From contig CP142458.1 of the NCBI GenBank assembly GCA_038049695.1, positions 63,025,501-63,089,500 on the forward strand: a stretch of 64,000 nt of DNA, in the 5' to 3' direction. The stretch's first letter is position 1. Each line of letters begins with the position of its first letter. The notes beneath the pieces are model-generated. The model ran no database searches. It was not told where the DNA came from and saw only the letters and a program-made list of their open reading frames with translations. The translations under genes were made by a program, and so were the position numbers. Below are positions 48,447 through 62,462 of this stretch, piece by piece. Source of the stretch: Cinnamomum chago (lineage: Eukaryota; Streptophyta; Magnoliopsida; Laurales; Lauraceae).

Positions 48447-50463
48447 TTATTGAGTGCAGGGTGGTGGAACTTGGGTGCCACTATAGAGAGCTTTGATATT
48501 GACACACATGGCTGTAACTGGAGGTCCACCATTTTCTTTTTTGATATTAATGTCCTGGAGCTGGACATTCTTGCATGGGAAACTCGAGCTGCAGCAAAGG
48601 GTAACTGCAACATTTGACGCAGAAGTCCCTTGGATATGTTCTTGAAGGTGATATCACTGATCTTCACTTTAGAAGGTACCTGCATGTTGTAATTGAAGGA
48701 AATGAGAGATTTAAGGGTCTTTTTGTTTCATAAGAGAAAAGATCAATACGTCATTATAGGTCTACAACACACACACACACACAAATCCATGGGAGTGGGT
48801 GCTGTGACTAACTTAGAGAACAAAGAAGAAAAAAAAAGTTTTGTCTCTTCAAACCTCATTTGCACAAGAGCCACTAGGACAGTATTGCTCATCGACGATG
48901 ATTGGATTGTAGACATTTTTGAAGGTGATGTTCTCAAAGGTTATGTTGGATTGTGAGCTGGCCGAGGGAGAATTGGCCCATGACTTGATCCTAATACCAT
49001 TCAGGGTGTCAGAGATGCTGGTGTCTTTAATAATAAGTCCAGTCACATCCTTTTCGTCTGCGTACTTTCCTAAGCTCCCCACACTGTTATTTTTAAGTAA
49101 GAAACCACTCATAACCAAACAACAACAATTACAACAAGCAATCAATCACTAATGCCTAGGAAACAAAGCAAAGGTCACATTCTTTTGCATACTAAGTGTA
49201 AAGCAATATCCCATTCTATTTGTAATTATAAGCTATAACAAAGAAGAGAGAGAGAGAGAGAAGAAAAATGCACCTTATTCCATGGCCTGGTCCACAAGTT
49301 GCTTTATTGATATGTACATTAGTGAGGCCCTGTCCGAGGGAGATGCAGTCATCGCCGGTTCCAATCTGAGCACTCTAGATGGTCACATCGGAGCAACGCT
49401 CCACATGCATTCCATCAGTGTTGGGACTGTCGCCGCTGGGGTTGGTGACTTTGAAATTTATAGCTTTGAAGTTCTTGCTATTGAGGGATGTTATGCCATC
49501 AATGACAGTATTGGTCATAGACATAAACTTGAAGTTCTGTGGAGTATGCACAATAAAATTATTGACACTAGATGCAAGATTCAGATTTTTTAGGAAACCA
49601 CCTCCTTCAATTTATTTGTACCAGAGAATTGGATATATTATTATTACTCACAATTGGGAAGAAGCTTGCACTTTTCATTCTGTTGGCAATCGTTTAAGTG
49701 CCAAATAGCAGCTCCTTGACCATCAAAAACTCCAGTTCCAGTGATGGTCAATCCATCTATCCATCCAAAATAAATCCAATCTCCACTAGGAACCTTGTTC
49801 CGTTCGGTTTCCGCCAACAGATGACCCTATCAAATACAAATAAAGATTGACATTCTGTATGTAAATCTACAAATAATTAGTGTGACACTTAAACCATGGA
49901 TAAGATTCACCGTGCTTCAGGAGCATCCCACAAAAATGACAAATGTTTGCTCACTGTACACTACGTATCCAAAAAAAAAAAAACAAAGAGTTCAAGCAGA
50001 ACAACTCTAACAACCAATTTCATGGTTATAGATGGTACGCCTTTGCATGGGCCTGTGAATTTAAGTGAGCCCATCCAGTAATCACCTTTTAGCACTATAA
50101 TTGTAGCTGGTCCAATGGACCCACACGCTGCGGTCTGTGTGTCCTGAATCCACAAAATATAAACACCATCATGCACATGTTAGACATATACAATGAAATG
50201 AGAGACGGTCTTTAACAAGTACGATGCAAGTCCAGCCCAATTAGTTCAAAATCTAGGCCTCATTGTTCATATTTTTGCCCTTATATTATAGAATTATGAT
50301 TGAAAAATTGTCTAAACATCGTTATAATCAAACTAAACAAACCTTGGCATCGTCTATATTCCCATCGGCTTTTGCCCCATGATCCATAATGTTGAATTCC
50401 CCACACAGGCGAACTCCAATTAAACAACAGATAAAAGGATAGGAAGAAGCTCTTCTTCATCAT
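48447..50463 (-). pseudogene. Exopolygalacturonase-like pseudogene, copy B2
   Basis: Exon remnants at 50463-50343, 50143-50012, 49826-49652, 49536-49274, 49083-48855 and 48679-48447. It shares all frame-disrupting lesions with PG-B1: the exon-1 insertion, the exon-3 extra base, the exon-4 TAG at 49377-49375, the two-base exon-6 insertion and the 30-bp deletion. By hand count it differs from PG-B1 at about 17 of 1153 positions, more than twice the A1/A2 rate, as expected without selection. The TATA box at 50565-50558 is intact. Confidence 0.92.
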
Positions 50464-51499
50464 CTTAATTTATTTTTATTTTTTTGGTTTTTTTTAATAT
50501 TTTTCTATTTTTTTTATTTGAATAAATATTTAATGTAAGATGGGTGCTGGAGTAATGAATTTATAGGACTTCAAACTAAAATGGTCATTTGGTCATCCTT
50601 AATTGTAACAACTCTCTCTCTCTCAACTTACCATTCATTTTAAACCATAAGCACCTCTAAATATGCTCACCAGAGTGGTCACCCTCACTTTTAACGCACA
50701 ACAGCTTATTTTGACACAAGGAAAGAGTACCAGATAGTAACTTATACACTGCTACTTTTAATAAGCTTTCCTTTTATTTGTTGCCAGTGGAAATGGACTA
50801 TTCCATTAGCTTTATACAACCATGTATTATGTTTATAGAAGCGAAAGAATAAAAGCTTAAGAACATCCAATACCTTACTTTGATTTGAATGGTTAATGAG
50901 TTTCCTCACACAGGGACATTCGAATGTACAGGTCTGTTCCAGGTTTGCCCAGAACCTACCCAGCCTACTCGGGTTGCACCTTATCAATGCTGAATTCTAG
51001 GGAATCAAATACGCGCGCCATATGTCTTTCAAAAAATCTAGAACTCTCAAATAATAGAATTCCAAGTAGTTTTAAATGTTGCTTTAAGTCTCAAATGGGC
51101 TTAAATTAGAGCAAAGGATGAAAATTCATAGAAGGGTCATCAAATGGGCTTCACTTTATTAGGAAATGGCTACCTAGCCACCGTAGTGGTGGAGTTGGAT
51201 CTGTAAAAAGATAGAACAAATAGATGCTTCAAGGCACATTACAATGATGCTTTCCCTAAGATGTTTTCTGCCACCCACTTGGTGAGAGCGGGTTAGTTAT
51301 GGGTTAACAGATGAACTACCTCCTAGATACAATGAGGCCCTTCCAAAATTGATTTTGACCTGTTTAAAACCCAATTGGGTAATTCATTAATTTCATTTGA
51401 AATGACCATTGGGGAATGCCATTAATTTCATTTTAGAACAACATTCAGTTTATCTGTTTGGAGTTTGGACAAAAGCTGAGTCAAGGACTTGATTGAATT

Positions 51500-51689
51500 A
51501 GCTAGAAACTCAGGTGTATTAGGAGATTTGATGCTGCAATTTAATTGATCTGGCTAGACATTTGAGGTATAACTAAGATGATGCTAGAAATTGTTCTTCT
51601 GGTTAGACACTTGGGGTTTAGTTGAATTGATGCTGAAAGGAGGACTGGCTACATACTCATGGGTACTAGCTGAGTTGATGTTGTTAGTC
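51500..51689. repeat. Degenerate minisatellite, unit 2
   Basis: Counterpart of the four 45-50 bp repeats at 19861-20050, nearly identical between units. Confidence 0.58.
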
Positions 51690-51696
51690 ATTTAAA

Positions 51697-51822
51697 CTCT
51701 GGCAATGCTTGAGAACGGCTCCTACCCGAGTGGTAAGTACTGGCAGTTCTCACCTAACTTTTCAGGGTTCGAACCTTAGATATGCCACTTTTTCCTGCAA
51801 AAAACTCTAGCAATACTTGAAA
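51697..51822 (+). mobile_element. Short tRNA-related SINE, unit 2
   Basis: Counterpart of 20058-20184: the 90-bp insert 51715-51804 with box-A-like and GGTTCGAACC box B, and the same imperfect 18-bp flanking repeats. The A tail is one base shorter. Confidence 0.7.
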
Positions 51823-52089
51823 AATGAGAGGTATGTGTAGATACCTTATTTCGGCACCCTCATAATCTAGATTCGTATATCATCTACTGATGCCCCAGCT
51901 TTACCCCAATTGGACCACTTTACGAAATTAAGTTATTCCACCTTTAAAAGCGAAGGTATTTTGGACAAAAGCCCAAAATTCATGGCATTTGATTCCTAAT
52001 TGGATTTTTAGTTGTTTAGCCAACTCAAGGCTAAACGTCATTAGTTGTTTAGCCAACTCAAGACTAAATTAGGTTATTCCACCTTTAGC

Positions 52090-54222
52090 TTCTCTTCTTC
52101 CTGACATCATTTCCCTTCATCATGTTGCTTTCTTAAAGTGAAGGAAAATTCAATATCACATTGCTCTGGCGCATGAGTTGACCCAGAAATTTCAAAAGGG
52201 CGTCAAAGGTAAAGGCGTTTGTCTGAAGCTAGACACTTCGAAAGCTTTTGACAAACTAGATTGGGCTTTTCTGTTTAAGGTGCTAGAGTTTTTTGGCTTT
52301 AGCAAGGCGTGGATCTCCCTCATCCAAGAATGCGTGTACTCTCCAAAGGGCTCCATTCTCATCAACAGGGAGCCTACAGGCTATTTAAATTGGGTAGTGG
52401 TTTAAGGCCGGGGGATCCTCTATCCCCTTACTTCTTCATCCTAGCGGAAGAAATTCTAAGTCTGAACATTGCAAATCTTGTTTCCCATAATCAAGTCGTC
52501 CCAATCTAAAGAGCTCCAGCTTCCCCCTCTATATGCCACCTAATGTTTGCAGATGACATCCTTCTCTTTTTTCAAGCGTTCCCCCAGAGTATTAGAGTTA
52601 TTTAGAGAGTGTTGAAAGCGTATCAAATGGCAGCGGGACAACATTTCAATCTCTCCAAAAGTAAGATTCTCTTTGATAATAGCAGGCAGTCATTCAAATC
52701 AAGGATCTCGAGATCCTTACGTATTTCCCAGGCTATATTTCTAGTCAAATATTTGGGAGTTCCCCTCTTCATAGGCAGCCTAAAAGCTAGATACTTTGAA
52801 AGTATGAAGGATTCCTTCAGGAAAAGGCTAGCTGGTTGGAAAAGTAATACGCTTTCTTTTGTGGGAAGGGTTATTTTGGTGAAGCATGTGCTCCAAAGCC
52901 TTCCTATTCACACCTTGCTGGTTATCCCTATTCTGAACTCGATTTGCAGATTCATGGAAAAATGGATGAGGAACTTCCTTTGGTCTGGAGGATCTTTTCC
53001 AACTAAGAGAAGCCTTCTCAACTGGAAAACAGTTTGTCTTCCAAAATCAGAAGGAGGTCTTGGCTTTCGTCGCTTAAAGGACTTGATCTTGGCAAGCTTG
53101 GTCGGGTTAGGTTGGACAGCCTTCTCTTCATCTTCTTTGTGGGCTTCCTTCTTTAAAGCTAAGTATTTCAAAGGTTTCTCTCCCTGGCATCTAGGAGCAT
53201 TAATCTCTGGTTCTTGCATTTGGAGGCAAATAAAGAGTAGGTCCCACTTCTTGTTTCAAAATAGCCACTGGTTTCTGGGTGAAGGAAAAATCATAAGTTT
53301 TTGGCATGACAAATGGCATGGTCCTCTTTCTTTGGCGGAGAAGTTCCCTGTTATCCTTTTTCCCTGGAATGAATCTGTGCATGATATCTTCTCCAACCCT
53401 CAGTGGCTCTCAAGTTCTACTTATCCCTAGCCGGTGATCTTTGCCTCCTCCACTCTTTTGGCGGATTTCTACCTCTCCAATATCCCTGATAAGCTGATCT
53501 GGATGAGCTCAAATCCCAACCATCTCCCTTTCTTCGTTGCTTGGGAATCCATTAGAGCTAGGAGCTTTCCTAGAGTTTGGTCTAACTTTGCTTGGAACAG
53601 TCTCCTTAAGCCCTCCATTGCTTGTTTTGCCTGGAAATTGTTCCATAACAAACTTCCAACCAACTCTTGGGCCCAATCAATCGGAGTGCAGCTGGTGTCT
53701 TCGCGCTACCTATGCGGTATCCACCAAGAGACTTCTTACAATATGTTCTTCCTCTGCCCTTTTGCCTTGAACTTCTGGGCCTGGTTAGAAGCTAAAGGCA
53801 ACATCTTCTCTACTCCTTCTTACTCTGCTGCTGCCAGATGGAGATCTTTTTTAGCCAACTCTTGTTACAAAGAAAAAAAGGGCCTGGGAGCTCTCTTCTT
53901 AGTGGGGCCATCTTCAGCTTATGGAAGGTCAGAAACTGGGCAATTTTCAACAATTTGAAGCCTTTCCTTGACACTGCAATCATCTTCTTCTTGGCTGAAG
54001 CTCCCATATCTCTTGGTAAAATGTCTTCTTCCTTTAAGAGCTCCTCCCTAAAAGCCTTTTTTCCTCTATGTAATCAGCCATCTCCTAACATGCATGAGAT
54101 AGCTTGTGCCCTGTTTTCTTTTGGTCTTCTTGTTTCTTGTTTTGCTTTCTTTTTGTTCTTTCTTCCTTCCCTTAATAATTCAATTTGCAACTTAGCAAAA
54201 AAAAAAAAAGAAAAAGAAAAAG
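52090..54222 (+). mobile_element. LINE (L1 type), 5'-truncated, unit 2
   Basis: Counterpart of 20452-22589. Here a TAG near 53428, where unit 1 has CAG, ends the thumb-region frame. The one-base insertion present in unit 1 is absent, so the zinc-binding tail reads on in frame (PSIACFAWKLFHNKLPTNSW). The two copies have thus gained different lesions since duplicating. A-rich tail at about 54197-54222. Confidence 0.87.
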
Positions 54223-55460
54223 GCCATCCAACACTATAAATAAGGTCCCCTCTCGACCCTAAGCATCAGTCAGTCACAATAAAGGATAGACTGAAGAAAG
54301 TCAAAGAAGAAAGCAAGGGATCGAGCTAAAGCTACAGATTCATGGCATCTAGTTGCCTTCATTCCTTTCTTTAGTTCATCTTTAATGATAGTTAGATTCA
54401 TTTATCAACATGTTTGTTTTCATCTTGTTCATTCTGATCTGATTCATTTATCGTAGGCATAATTTTTTCTAGTTCTTCTTACATCCTTTTCATTTAGTTT
54501 AGATATTTCATTTAGTTTATCAAAATCTCTTTTGTGGGACCTAAGTAATTTTTGGTACAAGATGCGTTCCGCGACATGCATGCCGCTTCCCTTTTAAAGA
54601 TTGCATTGATGAGAGATAGCTTGGCCCCATTGCTAGGTAACCTTGGCAACTTGTTCCTCACATCTTTAATCTAAACTAGCCATCAAACCCTTCTATTTTT
54701 ATTTTTGTGCTTTCATAGTACTGCTCGTGTTTTTAAATTCATCTCATATTAACTTTTTGCATTTTTTCTTTAAATTGAGCGTATCCTTCTTTTGCCAAAG
54801 GACTCAAAGTGGCTATCCAGGGAATGGATTTGATCACCTTCAATCGAATATAGGCACCAACCCTTTTCCTTTTATTTTCTTTAATTTTTTGTGGATTTTA
54901 CGGGGAAAAACCTTTTAGATGTTCCGTGCACGACAAAGACCCCAAAAGATCTTTACAAACTGTAAAGGCCCTTGTGTCATTTTTTTCCCTTTAGCTTAGG
55001 GTCGACGCTTAAATGCATATTCATTAGGTTTTATTCTCGACATTTATTACAATATTATTCTTAGTTGAGCATCGATATCGACGTCTACCATAGGTTTGTG
55101 GCTCAATTGAGTGTTGATATGGATGCTCATTACAATATTATTCTCAGTTGACAGTACATGTTTGTGGTTAAGTTGAGCATCAATATCGATGCTCGTGTCT
55201 TCTTCTTGCCCTCCTTCCTCCTCTTTATCCATCTCCTCACCCCATTTCTCACCCAACTCATCATCCTCAACACCTCCGCCATCCTCAACGCCGTCAAACA
55301 CCAATCTTCATCTCTTTCATTTCATCCCATATCTTTATTCTAGTTAAACTGACACATACATCTTCTTCCTCCAAGACCATAATCCTTCTTCCCCGCCGTC
55401 TCTATTGTCATTTCATCTTTCTTCTCACGATCTAACCCCATCAAGCCTATCTTAAAAAAC

Positions 55461-58400
55461 TGGCCTTAACACAGGCTTAGGTCCCAATAAGCAGTTCCTC
55501 TATTAGATTTCTAAACCAATGATTAAACTAGTAAGTAACCCTAATTCCAATGAAAAGCAACAAACCCCACAATAAGAAGAAGACACGATGTATACGTGGA
55601 AAATCCTACTCGAAAAAAAAACTACGGGCCTTACCGTCTAAGCCAACAGACAACCAAGCACTAATTGAAACCGGAAGTTACAAGAAAACTCATAACCTTT
55701 TTCCAATTGCAATTCAACCCAAGGACTGCGTATTCTTGCCGACGCCTTGTCGTGAACCTTCACCGTGCTTGACATCAACACCTTGAATGCGTCTTCAAGG
55801 TGGATCTACTTCGGATGAGTAGACGGAAGAAGAACCCAAACTTGATCTTTAGCACAGCAACAAATAGCTCTGGATGATGTTGGATCTCTCACAGGCTTCT
55901 CTAGGGTTTAGAACGTGAGAGAGGTAAGCATTTGATTGCAAGATCACTTTATATAGGCCAATGGCCATTCAAATAGAATTAAGATAGTGAGTTTGGCTCA
56001 AATTCGGAAACTTTTCTGAAAGTTTGCGCACTTCTGGAGCTGACTTAGGTTGCTCAAGCTCGCTCGAGCGACCAGATGGCTTCCTCGAGTGAACACTCAT
56101 TCTGCCCTGGGGGTGGTTTTGCATGTCTTTAGAGTTTTTTCCAACTGTACTCCTAATCGTCTTCAACTTGTATCTTTATGCTTCGATTTCAATGACAATT
56201 GCAGCAGTCCATAACTGAAAAAAAGAAACTTACAACTCTATATGGACTAGAGTTTTGTTCAAACCCCAATGAATTAGCTAACTAAAACCTAACAATCCCT
56301 CCCATTTGGCAATTCATGAACAAAACTTCCTAAATACAAAATATTCTAAAGAAACCTAGAAGTAAACCCAATACAAACAAGGAAGATGATTTTAAAAAAA
56401 AAAACTTTGGACTTCAATCTTCAATCCCTGTAGAAAAAAAACTTGCACGACAAACTCTAGCAACAACAAGTGCATAAATCACAGAAATAAAATAGTAAAA
56501 CTATTCTCCCCCTTTCTTGTTTAGGAACTGGCAAAAGAACACTAAAGCAAAGTACCTAAACATTAGCATTAGTATTAGCTTGAGATAATGAGAGTACTAC
56601 CATAGGACAAATAGTAGCATAGAAAACTTGAAAGTCTAAAACTAGAACATAAGTAGTAGTAGAACAACAACACATAGCCTGGCAATTAGCATAAAAGTGA
56701 ACATAAGTAAACCCAGATCAAAGGTTACGAAGCTGCTCAAACTTGGAGGATAATCGCTCACTCTAGCGTGAATACTGAAACGTTGTAAGCGGGCGCATCT
56801 GATTAAATCCTTCGGCCATTTTGTTCTCAAGATTTTCAATCTAAATAGATTGATCAGAAATGACAGCCTCAACATCACTGGGCCTATGAAGTATAGAAGA
56901 CTCCCCCTGAACATATGAGTCGTCACTATCACTACCATCATCAGAAGCACCTGCAGCTTCACGACGCGGAGCGCGAGGTCTCGTGTGAGCTTAGGAGAGT
57001 TTCAAGGTAGTGGCACTGATAGTTTTCTTGGGTCGAATTGACTCTTCGTATGGATATGCCTGACATCCTTTCTCAATTAGGAGTCCACAAATGAGTACAC
57101 CGAAAGGCAAAGAAAGACGATCGTGACCTTCATAAATCTTAATCATGGCATCGAACATGGTCTTTGGAAAATCGACCGGAAGATCCATCCCAATGGCACA
57201 GAGAAGATATGCTTGCAGATAGTTCAGGTCAGAAGTATGAACACAGGGTCTAATGTTATGACTCACAAAGATATTAAGAAGGCGATAGTCATCCGTAAGC
57301 TCATGCTGATATAGCAAATCTCCAACCTACTCACTAGGTTCACCAATAAGTTCAGTAGAAACATCATCTGGAAACTTAATCGCATTTTTAGGATCAAGGA
57401 AAGGATAGTAAGGGTTTGGGGGACGCTTCACCTTGATAAGCTTTGCAATTAAACCTGGAGTGATAGTCACAACTATTCCACGCACAAAATATTTGAAGCT
57501 GTCAGCCGTAACATCATATATATTGCAATAAAATTCACGCACCCAATCCTTAAAAACATCGCTTTCCATTCCATTCAAGACTTGGAGATGACAAGCCATG
57601 ACCAATGATGGGCATTTGATCTGATCAATCCCCTAACAGTAACAGTCCTTTCCAGCACAACTGAACGGGTTTTGAACTTGGCAAACAGTTCAGCACATTG
57701 GGCATTTGGGAAACATTCCTCATTATAGGAAGATCAAGTGGCTGAGTGCTTACCTCGAGACTTCTTGGGAGCCTCAGAGAACTGCGGAGCCATAGAGACA
57801 AAAAGAACCAACAAAATGATTCAAACTTCGTTAAGACATTCCATCAAACACTTGGTGAGCAGAAAAAGTCATAGCATTGAAGGTTGAACCAATGCTCCGG
57901 AATAGTCTTGAAAGATGAGTACAAGAGTCTCAAGATACTTACCCATGATTGTAACAGCTACACACCAAATATAGAACAATTCTCCACATTATTAGTCACC
58001 CAATATAGAACAAAACAACCAATTCTCCACAATATCTCAATAATCACAACCTTCAAAAGCGTTGCCACAAAATCCTAATACCAAACCATCTCGAAGAAAA
58101 TCCAAATCCAAATCCAATTCCACAAAAAATTAACTGAGAAAAAGTTGAATGCAAGAAATCCATAAATAAATTTAGGAGAAGAATGTGCACATACCTTTTT
58201 CTGGACTATGTTTTCTAAGCCGTGGCATAGGAGGAAATTATGCAAAACTCCGATGCAGTGACGCCATTAAAAATGGCACTGATCGCATTGTTGTTGTAGT
58301 TTGAGGCCTATTTTTCCTCCTTTGTCCATTGAGCTTTCAGTTTGAGAAACGTTCGATCGTCTGCAACAACTGTCGGTCTGGTATAGCCATCTTCAACGCA

Positions 58401-61400
58401 ATCCTAGACTTTCATCATCGATGGATCTGAGGAAGGCAGTCATTCTGACCTTCCAATATGTATTGTTGGATCCCTCGAGCAAAGAAGGGTTTGTGGTAGA
58501 GGTACCCTCTTTCTTGATTTTCATATCAAGGTTCTGATCCACCGATTCTTTATATAGATGATCGATTCACACAGAAGAGTAGTGTGACCTGCTCTGATAC
58601 CACTTGAAGGTTTGAGACCCTTGTAGGGTTAATTAGGTTCCTGATCAGATCTATGATATGTAGTTCAAGAAGAACGAAACAACCACACAAGAAACCAATA
58701 GTCACACCAAAAGAGACACATGATATACGTGAAAATCCCGATCACAGGAAAAAAAACATGGATCCTTGAACCGAGTCCAGGGAAACAATCAAGCACTACG
58801 AACTAGAATATTAAAAACGAGCAATTGCAATCCTTCCCCAGCTGGATCTCAACCTCAGGACTGTAAAACCTCTTGCCTACCACTCACCGTTCACCTTCAG
58901 CCATGCTTGAATCACCGTCTGCGGTTACGAAGTCACTTCGAGACGCAAACGAGAAGGAGGAATGAAGAACAAATCTCTCAAGGATGAAGCTTCAGCACAT
59001 CAATTGTCACGCCCAAAAAAAGAAACAGGGTCATGCGTGAAATTGGGGCAATTAAAAATTTTCTAACGTTAATAAAATGCAACCCGGCCCCAATCAATCA
59101 TATCTCATTCGGATCAAAGACCGCTGTGAGTTGTAGACATTTTCTCAAATATATATATATATATAACAATTAGCGGAAACTTCATAAATGCAAGTGGTAT
59201 ATTAAAGATGTATAATTTAAAAGCAAATACTGAATATCATATTTAGAAATCAACTTTGAGACTATTAACAAAATATTAGTTAAAAAAATAAGTATGCCAT
59301 ACTAAAACTAGGCCTAATAAAAAAGATAATAAAACCAAAAGATGAAACTAATCAGATATAGCATGAAGGCTCTCGTGTATGGGGTCGATACGACTATACA
59401 ATGTCGTTCGTACAGTACTCAAGGAAGTCATTAGGCTGATCTGCCTCAACCTCTTTTGTCGCCTCCTCTTCCTCGGGGTAGAAAGACTCGGTACCTATGC
59501 ATCAAGAGTATAGCATCATCAAACACAACGGTTGGTAAGCAGATAGATATATAAATGGCCAAAGATATGCAGTACTAAAGGGAGTAAATGATAAACAAGA
59601 TCATATGCAATGCATAGCAGTCTAATCGTAAGAAACGCATAGCATTTGAATCATAAACAAACTATCAAAGTAGGCGGTCCACATATGTTAATTACCACGG
59701 GATAGTATCACTGCCCTCCCTTACTCATATTGAGTTGTGGTGGAGATATCAATAAATTGGGATCAAAACCCGATATTCAATAACAATAACAATCATCTCT
59801 TGGGTTATGTGGCTTGGTCTCCGTGGGCTCTGGCCCAATCTTACATCGAGGCTATAAATTCAAGTCCTCACATAGGTGGTGCCCCAGCTGTGTTGAACGT
59901 TAACAACTGAGTGGTGCCTGACAAAAAGAATCCTAAATGAACATCGGTGAGGGGCTAGGCTTTCTTGTGCGAACAAGATTCAACAACATTAGAGAAACTA
60001 CTTTATTCCAAATCAAGTCAAACTTTAAACAAGCTTCAATAGTAGTTCTCTTCAAGTCTTACAATCAAAGCCGCTAGCCTCAACACTTTAAACAGACCTC
60101 AGAATGGACGGAACACCAAAAGGGATCCTAAGTCCATCATCTAAGTTCTCAATGTGATCCCCAAACAAAGTAAACAAAACAAAACTAATGAACATGTTCG
60201 TGACATGTAGACAAGTACTAGACGGTACAATCCAGAATCAAAAGCGATAGATAATCCAATCTTAAGTACAATGTTAATCTTGAAGCATCTTACAACCTAC
60301 TCAATCAACGAAAAGGGTTAGGGTTCACGATAACCGGTCGAACAATCTTCGTGCATAGATTTAAAGAAGGATATCCCGTTGTCCCGTACCGTTTAACATT
60401 GAATTCAGTTAAGTCCGGATACAACCGAATTAACCGTGAAGAATGTCGGCTCAAACATCCTCACAATAAGTCAAATGAGTCCATAAAAGGGGTAACCAAG
60501 TTCCACCTAAGTCCATCCAAAAATAGGGTGAAAATCCATTCCAAGAAGAAATTCATAGTTGTCTCGGTCGACGTGGCCCTTGGTCGGACGACCCCATACA
60601 CAGCGAGCCCGATCGACCTGAGGAGGTTAGGTTTACCTCTCCCATGCATTCCTGACCGACCGAGACCTTGGCCGGTCAGCTGGCAGTTGTAAATGAAAAA
60701 GGGTCATAGTGTTTTGGTCAGGTTCCAGAGAACCTAACCCTGTGTGGCCAGTCGACCGAGATATTTGGCCGGTCGACCGCATGCATTGCGGAAATAGAGT
60801 CCAGGTTCTGTTTTTGCAGTGAAATGGGTCATTCCCTTATCTCCTTCCTTAAACCTGATTAGCAGTTCAATCAATTGTAAAAACAATCTAACCTCATCCC
60901 ACAAATCTACCTTATCAAGTCATTAACATCCAAATCCATTTCATTAGGCTAACAAACCTAATTATCGTGTTTTTAAATCCCTAAATCACCAAATGAGCAA
61001 CTAACATCTAAATCATGATTTCTCCCATACAAATCAAGGAAGACAAACATATCAAGCATAAATATAAATATTTACGAGCCTTAGATGAAGAGCTTCACCA
61101 AAACCAAGAAGAAATTTGGGGAAAAACCCTTTTTTGAGCTCAAAGAGGAGAAAACAACTCTCAAACTCAAATCACTCCTACAAATGCATGTCAAAGGTTG
61201 AGGTGAGTCTTACTAATCCATTCCTAACTAACAAAGAAGAAGTAAAGATAGTCTACAAGCATTAGGAGCTTACATTTGAATGGGTTGTGAACGAAAATCT
61301 TAGAAAATTGAATGGGTTGGGTCTTGGAAGCTTGATGAAGAAGATCGGAGGCTTGGTCGTCGACACCGGAGCTCCGATGGCCATCGACAGTGAGAAGGCA

Positions 61401-62462
61401 GTGAAGGGGGCTACGCCTTTGGAGAAGGCACAATGAAAAAAGAAAGGGAGGAATGAAATAAGATAAGAAGGATGGCTATAGTTATTAGGTTAGGATAAAT
61501 GAGTATTTTAAGTTTAGTCCTTGGATCCACAAATGATGATTTTCGGGCCTCTTTGACGCGTTAGAATCGAAACGCGACTGAAGACTAATGTTCGTGAAAT
61601 GTCGAGACATACCCGATGCGTCCAAACTCACAAAAACTCATAATCTCATAAAAACCCTTGAAAACTTTCCAAATTGCAAATCACCCCCCTATTCTACCCA
61701 AACGCACTTACTAACTAATCATGTAATTAATTATAATTAATTGAAGATTAAAGGACGAGATGTTACATCAATGAAGGAAGAACTTTAGAGAAGAATCATG
61801 AACTCTCTCTCAGATCTGCGTTTGGCTTTTTTTGTATCTGAGAGCACAGGGCAATGGTAGAGAGTCCATATATATACCTCCTTTTATTTTAGGGTTATTG
61901 CCCAGAATAGTACACCATCTGTTCTAATAGGACTAAAGGTCTATTCAAACGCCTATGACTTCAGTTGGAACTTCTTGCGCATCATCCATTCAAAACACCC
62001 ATGACTTTTGTTCAAAAGCACGAACTCTTGGATTTTTGGCTACGAGGGTTGAAGGAATCAGTTCAAATGAGGATGACGTCCGTTCGAACATGAGGCCTCT
62101 TTGGTTTCTTGGCTTGAGAGAGAGAGCACAGATCCGTTCGAAACGAAGATGAAATTCGTTCGAACGTGAGGGCTTGCTATTTTGAGGCTTGAACAAGATC
62201 TCCAGGTCCGTTTGGACGAGTATGAGGGCCTTCGAACGTTGAGCCTCCCAGGTATTTTTGCTTGATGCTTGAATAAAATCCATTTGAACTTGTGTTCGAA
62301 CATGCGCTCTTGAGCTTTCTTGGAATTTCGAAAGCTCTTGCAAACTAATTTTCTTCTTGAAGAATGATTTTGTTGTCCATTCCAGAAAAGAAGAAAATGC
62401 ATAATGCAATCCCAAGTTTTGTCCAATCCCATGAATATGGCAGCACACTAAAAAACCTTACA
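55461..62462 (-). mobile_element. Non-autonomous LTR retroelement, unit 2
   Basis: Counterpart of 23829-30821. 5' LTR 62462-58605 (interrupted by the solo LTR), initiator-Met primer-binding site 58602-58591, gag-like frames about 57800-56642, purine-rich tract just right of 56294, 3' LTR 56294 to about 55461. Confidence 0.63.
59000..61772 (-). mobile_element. Solo LTR (Ty3-like) with TCAAT target duplications, unit 2
   Basis: Counterpart of 27365-30131: LTR 59005-61767 (2763 bp) with TCAAT at 59000-59004 and 61768-61772. It is longer than in unit 1 through a longer AT dinucleotide run near 59150. Confidence 0.84.
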
